64,000 nucleotides of DNA from Macadamia tetraphylla (lineage: Eukaryota; Streptophyta; Magnoliopsida; Proteales; Proteaceae), in contig CM040961.1 of assembly GCA_022985045.1 (NCBI GenBank), forward strand, positions 40,925,996 through 40,989,995, written 5' to 3'. Both the position numbers and the translations under genes were made by a program. The notes under the pieces are model-generated. The model worked only from the letters and a program-made list of their open reading frames with translations. It was not told the origin of the DNA and ran no database searches. Shown here piece after piece: positions 34,099 to 47,100 of this stretch. How positions within the stretch are numbered: the first letter of the stretch is position 1; the number at the start of each line of letters is the position of its first letter.

Positions 34099-36930
34099 TC
34101 ACTCCCATGATGCCTCTTGAAGTGTGTGATTCTTCCAAAGCACCTTCACATAAGATATCGTCCAATTACGAAGTACTTGTCGTTTACTTTCCAAAATCTG
34201 TATAGATACTTCTTCATAGGACAAATCCTCCTTTAACTGTAGAGATTCATATCCTAGCATGTGGGAAGGGTCTGCTACATACTTCTTGAGCATAGATACA
34301 TGAAATATGTTGTGCAAACTAGATAAGGCAGGTGGTAATGCAACTCGATAAGCCACTTTCCCAATCCTATCTAGGATTTCAAATGGTCCCACATATCTAG
34401 GTCTCAATTTGCCCTTTTTCCCAAACCTCATGACTCCCTTCATAGGTGACACCCTAAGAAATATCATATCTCCCACCTCGAATTCTAGAGTCTTCCTTCT
34501 GTTATTTGCATAGCTTTTCTGTCGACTTTGGGCTGTCTTGATCCTCTTCTGAATCAACTCGACCTTATCACAGGTCCTTTGTAAAATCTCTGGTGCTAAC
34601 AACCTCCTTTCTCCTACCTCATCCCAACATATTGAGGATCTACACTTCCTACCATAGAGAGCCTCATATGGTGCCATGCCAATGGTGGCCTGATAACAGT
34701 TGTTATATGCAAACTCCACCAATGGTAGGTGATCACCCTAGTTGCTCTTGAGGTCTATAGTGCAAGCCCTCAACATATCGTCTAAAATTTGAATGGTCCT
34801 CTCTGTTTGTCCATCTGTCTGCAGATGAAAAGCTGTGCTAAGGTCAAGTTGAGTGCCCATGGCTTTCTACAAACTTTGCCAAAAACGTGAATTGAACCTA
34901 GGATCTCTGTCTGACACTATAGTAACTGGCACTCCATGTAACATGACTATCTCATCTATATACAACTGGGCCAATTTGTCTAATGAATAATTCATCCTAA
35001 TAGGTAGAAAATGAGCTGACTTGGTCAGCCTATCAATAATGACCCATATAGCCTCATGCCCTCTGGAAGTTCTTGGCAATACTATAACAAAATCCATAGA
35101 TATTTGCTCCCACTTCCACTCAGGAATGGGTAAAGGCTGCAAGAGTCCTGATGGCCTCTGATGCTCTGCCTTCACTTGCTGACAGGTTAGGTATCTTTGT
35201 ATGTACTCTGCAATCTCTTTCTTTATGTTGTTCCACCAATAAACCTCCCTAAGATCGCGATACATCTTGGTACCACCTAGATGAACAGTATAGGGTGAGG
35301 AGTGTGCCTCACTTAGGATGAGTTGTTTCACCTCAGTGTCATTTGGCACACATAACTTACCTCGGAATCTCAAAGTACCATCAATGGACACGGAAAAATT
35401 TGGCTTCTTGCCCTCTTGAACTTCCTTCCTAATTCTCTCTAAGGACATATCATTCCCTTACGCAGACTTGATCCTGTCAATCAATGTTGGTTGTCTTGCA
35501 AAGTGCCATCAAGGATGTTTTTTCACTATAATCTCTAGGTCAAGACTCCGTATATCCTCTAGTAGGGTGCTAACTAGTTAGAAGCTCTGAAATCCCGAGA
35601 CTTCCTACTCAATGTTCGGCTACCATATTTGCCTTTTGCGGTGGTAGGTAATGAAGCGATCATGTCTTTCATCAATTCCAACCACCTTCTTTGCCTCATA
35701 GTTAATTCTTTTTGCGTGAAGATGTATTTTAGACTTTTGTGGTCAGTGAAGATCTCACACTTCTCCCCATATAGGTAGTGCCTCCAAATCTTCAAGGCAT
35801 GCACCATTGTTACAAGCTTGAGATCATGTGTTGGATAGTTCTGCTCATATGGCTTCAACTGTTGAGAGGCATAAGCTACTACCTTCCCGTGCTACATGAG
35901 TACACAACCAAGTTCTTTTCTGGAAGCATCATTGTAGATTACTAACCCTTCTGAACTCGAAGGTAAGGTCAATACTGGTGCACTGGTCAGCCTCCGTTTT
36001 AGTTCCTTGAAGCTCTTTTCACATTCCTCAGTCCAATCGAACCAAACACTCTTCTTTGTCAGCTTACACAAGGGAAGGGCAATGCTGGAGAATCCCTCCA
36101 CAAATCTTCTATAGTATCTGGCCAGTCCTAGAAAACTCCAGACCTCTGTAACACTGGTTGGTCTAGCCCAATTCATCACAGCCTCAATTTTATTGAGATC
36201 GACTGAAATGCCATCTTCAGATATCACATGGCCTAAAAATTTCACCTGGTCTAACCAGAAATCACATTTACTGAGCTTGGTGAACAACTTGTGCTCCCTC
36301 AATCTTTAAAGCACTATCCTCAAATGTTCTTCATGTTCCTCTTTACTCTTGGAGTAAACCAAGATGTCATAAATAAACACTATAACGAACCGATCTAAGA
36401 ACTCATGGAAGACTCAGTTCATCATGTCCATTAATGTTGCTGGTGCATTAGTTAATCCAAACGACATGACTAAGAACTCATAGTGTCCATATTGGGTTCT
36501 GAAAGCAGTCTTGGGGATATCATCTTTCTTAATCTTCAACTGATGATACCCTGACCTAAGGTTAATCTTGGAAAAGACCTTTGCCCCTTACAACTGGTCA
36601 AACATGTCATCTATCCTTGGCAACGGATACTTGATTTTTATGGTGACCTTGTTCAACTCTCTGTAGTCAATGCATAATCTCATTGAATCATCTTTCTTTT
36701 TAACAAATAATATAGGTGCTCCCCAAGGGGATGAACTAGGTCTAATAAACCCCTTGTTCAGAAGTTCCTATAGCTGCTTCTTCAACTCCTTCAATTCTAT
36801 CGGTGCCATTCTGTATGGTGCCTTAGAGATTGGGGTTGTGCCCAGAACTCAATACAAAACTCTATCTCTCTGTCAGGTGGTAAGACAACTAGGTCATCAG
36901 GAAACACGTCTGGAAAATATTTAGCAACCT
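34099..36930 (-). pseudogene. Gypsy-2 pol remnant: RT, RNase H, integrase with chromodomain-like tail
   Basis: RT runs from about 36930. The catalytic motif near 36360 reads VFIYDILVYS, so the first aspartate of the usual FIDD is replaced by tyrosine. Fingers and connection include FLGHVISEDGISVD. RNase H (35858-35574) retains LKLVTMVHALKIWRHYLYG and the TDHKSLKYIF motif. The integrase finger is RDLREVYWWNNIKKEIAEYI, shortly before the catalytic core (SMDFVIVLP, SDRDPRFNSRFWQSL). The C-terminal part has MVEFAYNNCYQ, GKLRPRYVGPFEI and a chromodomain-like KVLWKNHTLQEASWE. Stops and frameshifts are many. Confidence 0.87.
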
Positions 36931-37199
36931 CTATGTCTACCAAAGCAGGTCCTTGTACCCTTGTATCTACAATGTTAGTAAGGTAGCCTTGGCACCCCTG
37001 GTGGATCAATCGCCTAGCCTAGATGGCTGATATTAATGGGAGCGATGATACACCCAACTTAACTCCGGAATACTTGAACTCTTCCTCATCTTTTGGTCTG
37101 AAAACCACTTCTTTCTCAAAACAGTGAATACAGGCATGTTAGGTGGTCAACCAATCCATGCCCAATATCACATCAAAATCTTTCATCTCTAGTAGTACC

Positions 37200-38701
37200 A
37201 GATTTGCTAGCTTTCTACCATCAAAGTCTCATACACTGTATCCGTTAATATCATAGCTCCTGATGGAGTAGATACACACAGCTGGTGATTCATGATTGTG
37301 GGGAATACACATATCGTTGTAGCAAAAGAGTGCGAGATAAATGAATGTGTGGACCCTAAGTCAAATAATGTATATGCAAACTGCTCTGCAATGCTTAACA
37401 TACCTGACATGCATCATAATAATTATCATATTATAAGTATAATCTATATAAGATTCTACTAACTTAATCATATTAAATAAGGGCACAATGAGTTATAATT
37501 TAGTGTAGGGGTACCTGACACCACTGATGGTGAAGTCTCTACATCTTCTGCAATCATGGAAAAGACCCTACCTTAAGCTCTAGGCTTTTGGTCACTGTGG
37601 GTACTATGGACACTCTGTGATCCCTGTCCTATCTGTTTGGTCTGTTGCATTTGCTGGCCCTGAAAAGTCTGGCGATCCTGGCGTGGCTAGTAGAACTGGC
37701 TAGACTGGCGCTGCTATCCACCCTGATTGCCCTGATTCATGCAATCTCCAACCATATGCCCATGCAATCCACATCTAAAACAAACATTAACCCCAAGTAA
37801 GCACTGACCTTGGTGTGACTTCCCACACTTGGGACAAACAACCATAGAAGCTTGTTGGTAATCTCTAGATCTCTGTTGTTTTTGGGAAGGAGTAGACCGA
37901 GCATTTGATGGAGCTTGTGGACGTTTCCCATGACTTCTATCCTCAATAGGAGGTGGTCCTGTACCACACCCAACAAACATCCTAGCCCGTTCGATCACAT
38001 CTTTGTAGGTAGGTAATTTCAAAATGATAATGCTAGCCTGGATGTGGGGACTTAACCCCCTCTCAAACTGTCGAGCCTTACGTTCATCTGTATCCACGAC
38101 ATGAGGAGCAAATATCAAAAGCTCCTGAAATTTCCGAACATACTTAGATAATGGGTTAGAACCCTTCTTTAACTGAAGAAGCTCACATTCCTTCTTCTGT
38201 CACAAATCAATTGGAAAGTATTGGTCTAAAAAGGCACTTATGAATCTATCCCAAGTCAATGGTTGTGGACCTTCCTCAAGAGTACAACGGGTAGAATTCC
38301 ACCAATATGCTGTCTCACTCCTTAACATAAAGGTAGCACAAGCCACCTTCTATAGGTCTGTGATATCAAGTAGCTCAAATATCATCTCCACTTCCTTTAT
38401 CCAAGTCGGAGGCCGAAGGGGATCTGATCCAATGCCCATAAACTCTGAGGGTCCTAACCTTTTGAACTACTCTAACATTCTAGTCATCTTTGTTCCCTGA
38501 GTATACTGGGCATAACGGCCAGCAGCTACTGAAGTTGACTATTCATGGATAGCGTTGACTAAAGTACCAATCGCATTCATAACATTATGTTGTGCCCATG
38601 CCGCTACAGCCGGTGGCGGTGGCAAAACATCACCTTCTAGATGGTGCTGATGGTGCTCGGGATGTAAATGAGGTGGGGCATTCTCACGTGCCACATACCC
38701 G
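37200..38701 (-). pseudogene. Gypsy-2 gag-protease remnant
   Basis: Gag (38701-37714) includes FERGLSPHIQ, then two cysteine motifs, CPKCGKSHQGQC and CFRCGLHGHMVGDC, the paired arrangement seen in Tekay/Del gag. The protease follows near 37390, where TLFDLGSTHSFISHSFA has DLG in place of the catalytic DSG. The amino end of gag runs into the N gap. Several stops break the frame. Confidence 0.82.
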
Positions 38702-38801
38702 NNNNNNNNNNNNNNNNNNNNNNNNNNNNNNNNNNNNNNNNNNNNNNNNNNNNNNNNNNNNNNNNNNNNNNNNNNNNNNNNNNNNNNNNNNNNNNNNNNN
38801 N
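38702..38801. other. Assembly gap (100 N) within gypsy-2
   Basis: Exactly 100 N. It hides the gag start, the primer-binding site and the inner end of the 5' LTR, and probably arose because the two LTRs are hard to assemble. Confidence 0.99.
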
Positions 38802-41084
38802 GGACTTTAAAACTTTTAGCTTCGGTCCATTTTACGCCTTGATTTTGTCTTATGTCTATCATGCCTCACACTTATAAAGAAAATCATGAAAACAATATTT
38901 TAATACATATAAAAACATAAAACAGATCTTAGAGGCAATGACAAACATATATATATATATATATATATTGTAAATGGCAAAACATGCAAGGATATGGCGG
39001 AATTTCCCTCACCTGTAGATGATGTCCATAAATTATTGTGAGAACCACTTTCTGCTAACGTTCTCTGGCAATTATATCACCTACATAAGAATTTATTACT
39101 TCAAACTTAATGACTCCATTATGTAATCACTCCTAAACTTAAGCTTTCACTTTGTTATATATGCTACTTTTACTTTAAACTCACCATCCAACCAAATCAT
39201 ATACTTAGGCTTTTACAAAGGTTTCTTAATCTCCGATTGATGTGGGGGCATTTTTAAATGGCCTAACGACCCAAACTAGGTCCACAAGACTACACCAAAG
39301 GACTGAAGCTGAAAATAGTAATTGCAATCCTCTATTTTTGGGTAACTTTCGTGTCAAACCTGAACCAATTCTGAAGGAACTAGTATCCATGACTTATATG
39401 GATAGAAAGATCTATGAGTCTATTTTCTTACAAAAAAGACGGAACGTCATTTACTATTTTATAAAAGAAGTTATGGCCGTTTTGGTAAAGTGCGTCTGGG
39501 CTGACTGCGTACTCTTGGAATTCAAGAATTCCTCTAATGATCGAACTTTCATATTACACAGCATTCCATGGTACGTAATCAACTCTTAGTAGTACTTTAA
39601 TCAACAAATATTGACTAAGATAGTGGGTAATTAACTTATTTGATCATGGTCCACTATGTTCTCTAATAATTATGACAAATCCATATTAGTAGTCTTAGTA
39701 GGACTTTAGTAGGGCCATGTTACACAATCATTTCATATATACGTAGCCATAAACTTCTCCTTTCTTTTGTTTATTTTTCTTTACTCTTTACCATCGGAGC
39801 TGATCTCTTAGAAGACTTCCAATATAAGCAAATCAGCTTTAGTGTCCTAGGTTCCATATATATTTCAATTTCCTTAAAGTAGGTTCCTCTTTTGAACTCA
39901 TTCAGACAAGGCCCTTTTAAATTTAAATAACAATGGGATTCCAACTATAGTTGCTTCCAATCTTTTTCATAATTATACTAAACAAAGCTGATTTAAAAAT
40001 ACCAAAATAGGAGAGGAGAAGCCAAGACCTCAGCTGGACAGTAGCAAGCTGTGAGGTTGGGCTGCAACCTGGCCTTGGCAGTAGCTTCCTCTCCCAACTC
40101 ACTTCTCTCTCTCTCCTCTTTCTTTTAAAACTCATGTAACCATGGAAGAACTAAGGTTTGAAAAGCTAAAAACCTCACCTCCACTTCCTCTTTCTTTTCT
40201 CAAATTTCAATTGTGAAGCTCTTCCTCCACAAAAATCGTTGGAGTCCTTCACTCCTTCTCCTTTCTTCCACTTTCTTTATCTGAATTTGAGAAAATCACA
40301 GTCACCCCAATAGTCCATCTCCCTCTTAACTCTCTTCTTTCGTTTCCCTTCTTTTCTTTCCTTTCTTTCTTATTGAAAGATTTGTATGCACATCCTCCCT
40401 TTACTAACAAACCCCTACTCTCCCTTTCCCTTTCTCTCTCCACCTATCCCTTTCTCATATCCATGTCTCTTTCTCTCTCTCTCTCTCTCTCTCTTCATCC
40501 ATCACTCTCACACATGTCCCTCCCACTCTCTCTCTCTCTCTTAGTATGTGGGCATTCCTCCCCTTTCTCTTCTCTTATCTTCTTCTTTTCTTGATTTTCT
40601 TCTTTGTCCCTTAACTAACAAATGAGGGAGGTGAGTTAATGGTGAGAGGATATGTAGGTCCCACCCAACTTTATCTCACTCTTCCTCTCCTTTTCTTCTC
40701 CACCGACAATAGACAAGCCCCCCTTTGTGCAATGAAATTAATATTTATATATTGTATTACTCCCTTTTGTGCAATGTCATACATACATGGTCATCCCATC
40801 CCAAAAAGTCTCTCATATTTAACTCCCCTTTGTCTCTTTTGTCCTATTTTCAAACCATTCCAACTACTATCTTCTTTGTTCCCATTAATGGCATTGATAT
40901 CTATAATTACATATAAAACTATTATATATATATATATATACATTACCATCACAAACTTGTAAATTGGAAATAGGGTGGGGTATTACACAATGGTTTGGGT
41001 TAGGTCCCTAAGCTGAATCACACAAGATTTTTGCAAAAGAAAACAGAAAACCCATTTAAATTGGAAATAGGGAGGGGTATTACA
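38802..41084 (-). repeat. 5' LTR of gypsy-2
   Basis: Direct repeat of 31720-34007. It ends at TATTACA (41084), after which copia LTR sequence begins, while the other copy continues into the polypurine tract at 34008. That difference shows which is the 5' and which the 3' LTR. Many single-base differences between copies mean the insertion is not recent. Confidence 0.87.
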
Positions 41085-42720
41085 TAGTTGGATAGTTGGA
41101 GTGACTTATAGGATTACAGGGAGATAGGATTGCATTGTCATTCTACATGTGATATAAACTAGGAAACCAATGTGAAGAGGGAAAGCCAATATAGAGTTCC
41201 TAAGTCTAAGAAACTCTATATACAGTCAATAAACCCCCTCAAGTTGGAGGGTCGGCTAGCAAAGCTTCAACTTGTCACATATGAATTCAGAATGTACTGT
41301 AGGCATTGCCTTTGTGAGAATATAGCTGTTCAGATGTGGAAATGAACTGAATTTATGAGAACATTGGTGAGCTCTTCATATGTGGAAATGAACTGAACAC
41401 TGAGATGTCATTTAGCCACCCTATTGCACACAAAGTGAAAAATCTATTTCCATATGCTTGGTGTGAGTGTGAAGCACTAGATTTGTAGAAAGATAAGTGA
41501 CACGAATATTGTTACACCAAAGAATGGGAGGTGGACAAAGTGGAAAATCAATTTTTTGAAAAAGAGACTCCAACCAAATCAACTCGGTAGCTGCATAAGC
41601 TTGGGCTATGTACTCCGATTTTGTAGAGGAGTGGGTGAGAGTCTTCTGCTTACAAGGGTTCCAAGAAATTAGATCAGGACCTAGAAAATGGCATACTTGC
41701 CAGTGGACTTGTGGTCATCGTTGCTACCTATCCAATAAGCATAAAATAATGCCTGTAGAGCAAGACTAGCGGATCGGTTAAGTAAGAGGCCGTGATGCTG
41801 GGTTTATTTCAGATAGCAAAGAATTCGCTTCACCTTGGTCCAATAATCTTTAGATGGGAACTGATAAGCCCAGTTGACAGCAAAGGAGACATCCAGATGA
41901 GTAAGTGCAACATATTGAAGAGCCCCCACAATGGACCGATACTGGATATGTTCAGTCAACAGAGCACCCCTAAAACTGATGATTTTAGGGTAGTGGCCAA
42001 TGGCCATAGGAGTGTGCATTGATTTGAAATCAACCATTCCTGCCCTATATAACAGATCATGAATATATCATTATTGAGAGAGCACAAAGACCTTTTTGGA
42101 TGACGAACTAATTCAATGTCAAAGAAGAAGCTTAGGGGACCCAAGTCCTTGTGTGACACCCAAGAATACGGCAAGTACCAAACTGGCTTGGGAGATCAGT
42201 GAGGTGTCCACACTAAGAATACGTCAAGTACCAGGGGGTTTGGGAGATCGGTGAAGGTGTGTAAACTTTAGTCCCACATTGCCTAGGGAGAGATTACTGA
42301 GTTAATTAATAACCTCTAGCCTCCTTAACATGGCACAACGCGTTTTAAAGTTTTGAGGCCCATGGGCCAAAGAGGATAATATTATGCAAGGTTAATGGGG
42401 CCGGGGCATTATACCATGATTGAAAATTCATGAGCGATGTATTGGACTAGCTTTGTTACCTATTCTTGATCATTGCTGGTAAACAATATATTGTCAACAT
42501 ATATAAGAACATCAAGTAGATGCGTACCATGCTTACATATAAAAAGAGAAGGTTTTGTTAGGGATGCTCAAAACCAAACTATAGTAAAAATTGGGACAAT
42601 CAATGGAACCATGCTCTAGGAACATGTTTAAGCCCATATAAAGAATGGTGTAGTTGGCAAATTGCTATCAGTGAACCCTGGAGGGAATGCCATGTACCAT
42701 ATAAAGATTGGTGTAGTTGG
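41085..42720 (-). mobile_element. Ty1/copia fragment: RT, RNase H start, PPT and partial 3' LTR
   Basis: Reading the minus strand: MAFPPGFTDSNLP and YGLKHVPRAWFH-type RT sequence (42720-42590), YVDNILFTS near 42490 (YVDD altered to YVDN), KDLGPLSFFFDIELV near 42140, and RNase H-proximal HTPMAIGHYPK and YRSIVGALQYVALTHLDVSFAVN (42037-41804). A purine-rich GAGGGGGTT tract near 41230 then leads into a partial LTR that stops at 41085, where gypsy-2 has inserted. A solo LTR (42152-42413) splits the RT. All frames are broken. Confidence 0.8.
42152..42413. mobile_element. Solo LTR-like insertion (262 bp) inside the copia RT
   Basis: The stretch begins TGTGACACCC and ends GGGGCATTATA, ends typical of plant LTRs. 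It divides the RT coding sequence just before KDLGPL. Flanks are CCTTG (42147-42151) and CCATG (42414-42418), a 5-bp duplication with one mismatch. Inside, a ~50-bp unit with AAGAATACG..CAAGTACC and TTGGGAGATC is present twice in tandem. No coding sequence. Confidence 0.6.
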
Positions 42721-44122
42721 GATGGGAAGAGCTCTCAACTCCAGATCTACAAAGTCTTCTTCCCTTCTTCCTTCTTCTTCACTAAAAAAAAAAAGAAGAT
42801 TGTGATTTGCCGACAGGGCCAAACTTATACACCTAATTGAAGTGGCCACTTTATATATAAATAATTTTACTGTCAAAGTGGACAGAAGGATTTAAGGTCT
42901 ATGGGCAGTTATGGCAAGTTCAGAAAGCCTAGTCGATTTCTAAAACTAAGACATAAGAATTTCAAAGGGAAGAGTGATACATGGTTTCAGAAGCAATAAC
43001 TAGCCATAAGAAACAAACTCCACAATTTCAAGAACGTAATGGAAAAAAAGAAGTTAAGAAACAAGAGGAGGCCAAATGATGAGGAGTTGCACATATACAT
43101 AGGCGAATAACGAAAAAGAATAAAAGTAAATTGCATAAGAATATTTAAATTAACTTTTGCTTATTGTTTTACTTTTGGAATTGGACAATATTAAAGTTTC
43201 ATAACTAAATAGCTATAGTTAGTATAGATGGATATCTTACTTTCTAAATTTGCGTATGATAGATTCAGCTACTTGAATTAATAGCTTATATAAGATTGAT
43301 TTAAGACTCTACTCCTATTTAACTATTGCATTTTCTCAATCTACAACATCTAGTAGATTGCATAAGAATATTTAAATTAAATTTTGCTTCTAGTTTTACT
43401 TTGGAATTAGACAATATTAAAGTTTCATAACTTGATAGCTATGGTTACTAGTAGAAGGATGGCTTGCAAACTCACTCATGATTGATTCAGCTACTTTATC
43501 TACTAGATTATATTAGATTGTTTTGAGACTTTTAGTACTGTTGTTTTACTTGTTGCATTTCAGTGTACATCATCCACTGTATTTTTTATTTGTTGAGCAA
43601 TCGAAGCTCATAAGCAGTTAATAATTCTTGTTTTTCTTAGTGGATGGATGTTATGTGTGATGAGATTATCGATTCTTTTAGTTTTAAGGAGAATGTAGTT
43701 GATCAATGAATACATCTTAAACTCAGTGGGAGCAGATTTGCATTTCTAGTACTCTATGACATTCTTAGTTGAACATGGATTAAATTATATATTACTGCAA
43801 CTTCTTCCATTCTTTATTTTCCAGTGAAAATTTTACCAAATCTCTTGCTTTTTATATATGCTTTCAAATAGCTTATGTTCTATTTGTTCAATAACAGGTT
43901 CATCTACTGTAAGGATGATATTGAGAAGATATCATTATTGATCTAAATCTTTATGGAACACATAATGTGGAAATGGTTGGCATTTAGATGCTAGAGTTTC
44001 CAAAACATATTTGCAAATGGGCTTGCATCAATTCAAAATGTGGTAAAGCTTATTGGATTAGCATTGGACCTACTTGAGCTACTCCACCAAATAATAAATA
44101 GGAGGGAAAAAAATTTGGCAAC
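42721..44122. other. Upstream region of the ABCC gene
   Basis: An AT-rich stretch without genes. It contains the tandem duplication 43130-43583 and, at 43846-43858, a TTTTTATATATGC box about 270 bp before the ATG that could serve as a TATA element. A 26-bp motif (CATATAAAGA.TGGTGTAGTT) occurs twice, near 42637 and 42698. The promoter is not otherwise visible. Confidence 0.45.
43130..43583 (+). repeat. Tandem duplication, ~227-bp unit, upstream of the ABCC gene
   Basis: Unit 1 (43130-43356) and unit 2 (43357-43583) both begin ATTGCATAAGAATATTTAAA. They share TTTTACTTT, ACAATATTAAAGTTTCATAA and GATTCAGCTACTT blocks in the same order. Substitutions and small indels show the duplication is old. 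It lies 0.5-1 kb before the start codon. Confidence 0.8.
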
Positions 44123-47100
44123 ATGGATGCTTTTGAAGAATCAAAGAACAATATGAATATCTGGATATTTTTTGCACAATCTTCTACAACCATTTTCATG
44201 CATGGGTTTTCTGTTTCTTCACACTTAATTTTGTTATTAGTGTTCTCTATTTTCTGGGCTTGCAAGCGACGTATGATGTCTACCCTTGAAAATTCAAAAC
44301 CATTGTTGAAGAATGCATACTTTTCATACTATTGGTTAGCCCTTATATCTTGTATGGGTTTGTCCTTTTGTCATTTTCTCTTATGTGTGTTAAACTACCT
44401 CTCAGGGTATAGACATGGTTGGGCTGGTCTAAAGATTTTTTCCCAATTGGATTTTGTATTTAGAACACTCACTTGGTTTGTGATCTCTGCTTACTTGCAC
44501 ATCCAATTTGCTCATTTAAGCGAGCGTAGGTTTCCCATTCTACTAAGGATTTGGTGGGCCTTATACTTTCTTATGTCTTGTTCCTATCTTGTTATACATC
44601 TTGGATTGTATTGGAAACATTCATCCTTATCATTTTTTCTATGGGTCTCCGATGCTCTGTCCATTGTTGCTAGTTTGTTCCTTTTCTATGCTGTGTTATT
44701 TGGCAAGACACAAGAAGATGAAGATCTCCATCTTTTGGAGCCTCTCTTGAAAAGTAGTTATAGTCGAAGCAATGACGACAGAAAAGGACTAAGTATCGAT
44801 GGAGAGAGAGTAACTCCTTATGCAAATGCCAATATTCTTAGTATGCTTACTTTTTCTTGGATGGGTCCTCTGCTTGCACTTGGGTATAAAAGAACACTAG
44901 ACCTTGAAGATGTTCCTCAGCTTGCTACTTGTGATAGTGCCAGTGTGGTCTTTGCTTGTTTTAGCAATAAAATTGAACATGATGGTAATGTTGGTCAGGT
45001 AAACACTCTGAAATTAGCAAAGGGATTGATTCTCTCAGTGCGGAAAGAAATTCTATGGACAGCTATATTTTCCATTGTTCGCATATTGGCTTCTTACGTT
45101 GGACCATATCTTATTAACGACTTCATTCAATATCTTAATAGCTCTGATCAACAAAAATATCAAGGCTATACACTAGTGTTTATTTTCTTCCTTTCAAAAC
45201 TCATAAGGTGCATCTCAGAGAGGTTGTTATTCTTTCAATTGCGAAAGATGGGAATTATGGTCCGTGCTGCCTTATTCTCTATAATCTACAAAAAGAGCCT
45301 TAACCTTTCAAGCCAATCAAAGCAGGTTCACACTAGTGGCGAGAACATTAATTTGATGAATATTGATGTTGAGAGGATTGGGCTTTTCACTTGGAACTTG
45401 CATAATATATGGAGGGTGCCTCTTCAGGTTATTCTGGCATTGTTGATCCTGTATATAAGACTTGGAATCGCCTCACTTGTAGCTTTTGTTGCAGTAATAA
45501 TGTTGATGTTAGCAAATTTTCCATTAGGAAAAATGCAGGAGAAATTTCAAGGGGAATTGATGGATTCAAAAGATCAGAGGATGAAGGTGACATCTGAAGC
45601 TCTAAGGAATATGAGGATTCTTAAGCTCCAAGGCTGGGAGATGACATTCTTGGATAAGATAATCGAGTTAAGAAATTTTGAAACAAAATGGATAAGAAGG
45701 TTACTTTATTCATCAGCTATGATTTCTTTCGTCTTCCAGGCTGCTCCCATGTTTGTATCCATGGTTACTTTTGGGTTCTGTATGCTTATGAAAATTCCAC
45801 TAGATTCGGGGAAGATTCTATCAGCACTTGTAACATTTGAAGTATTACAAGTACCTATTTATAGTCTTCCAGACACAATCTCCATGATAGTTCAAACTAA
45901 AGTTTCCCTCGACAGGATAGCCTCATTCCTCTGTCTTGATGATCTTCATCTGGATATAATGCAAAAGCCTCCAAATGATGATGTCGAAGTTAAAATTGAG
46001 ATTGTCAAGGGGAATTTCTCTTGGGATCTTCATTCCCCTAATCTCACATTAAAAGATCTTAATTTCCAGGTGTACCGTGGTATGAGAGTGGCTATTTGTG
46101 GTTCTGTTGGGTCTGGAAAGTCAAGCTTACTTTCATGCATATTAGGGGAAATACCAAAGGTATCTGGAGCCATTAAGTTGAATGGAACGAAAGCCTATGT
46201 TGCACAATTACCTTGGATACAAAGTGGCACGATAGTGGACAATATATTGTTTGGTAAGGAGATGCACAGGGAAAGATATGAGATGATCATTGAAGCATGT
46301 TCATTGAAGAAGGACCTAGATTTGTTTGCCTTTGGAGACCAAACTCTCATAGGAGAGAGAGGGATTAACTTGAGTGGTGGGCAAAAGCAAAGAATACAGA
46401 TTGCTCGTGCTTTATACAATGATGCGGATATTTATTTGCTTGATGATCCTTTTAGTGCTGTGGATGCTCACACAGGAACTCATCTATATAAGGTAGTTTA
46501 CTCTTTAACCTCTACTTCTAAAGCTGTTCTTGATGAAATTGACTTGAAGCTATACATATCATTACTTACATCACAATTTTGTTAACTTAAAATTGAGTTC
46601 GATCTAAAAAGAATGAAACCATGGATGTCTGAGAAAATAGACATACATACACATGATTTGAGTGACCCGTAACCTTAGATTTAATGTTACTTATCATTTT
46701 GAGTTAGTAAATTATAGTAATATGTAGAACTATTTGTCACTTTTAAGTAATTGGAAATTCTTTTTGAGTACTTACATTTGAATTTTTGCATTTTGTGGCA
46801 GAAATGTTTGTTGGAAATTTTGGGTTCAAAAACATTAATTTATGTTACCCACCAAGTAGAGTTTTTACCTTTTGCTGATCTTATTCTGGTGAGAATATAT
46901 CATATTTCTTTCCCGACTTTAAATTAGTCAACCGAGTTTGAGAGCAATTATTTACCTTCTCTTATTTATTAGGTTATGAGAGATGGAATGATTACTCAAG
47001 CAGGAAAATACGAAGAAATTCTTAATCAAGGAATTGACTTTATGGAATTGGTGGGTACACATAAGAAAGCTTTGACAGACCTTAATTCTATTGAACGTGG

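Larger units (their letters stand above)
31720..41084 (-). mobile_element. Gypsy-2: Tekay/Del-like chromovirus with long LTRs
   Basis: Two direct repeats of about 2.28 kb (31720-34007 and 38802-41084) bracket a gag-pol region in minus orientation. Both LTRs begin TGTAATACCCCTCCC on the minus strand. A polypurine tract (AAGGGGGGAGGAA) touches the 3' LTR. pol order is PR-RT-RH-IN, and integrase ends in a chromodomain-like tail. Gag has two zinc motifs, a combination known from Tekay/Del. The 5' LTR/gag junction lies in the 100-N gap, so LTR lengths are minima. The outer right end falls inside the 3' LTR of a copia element. Confidence 0.88.
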
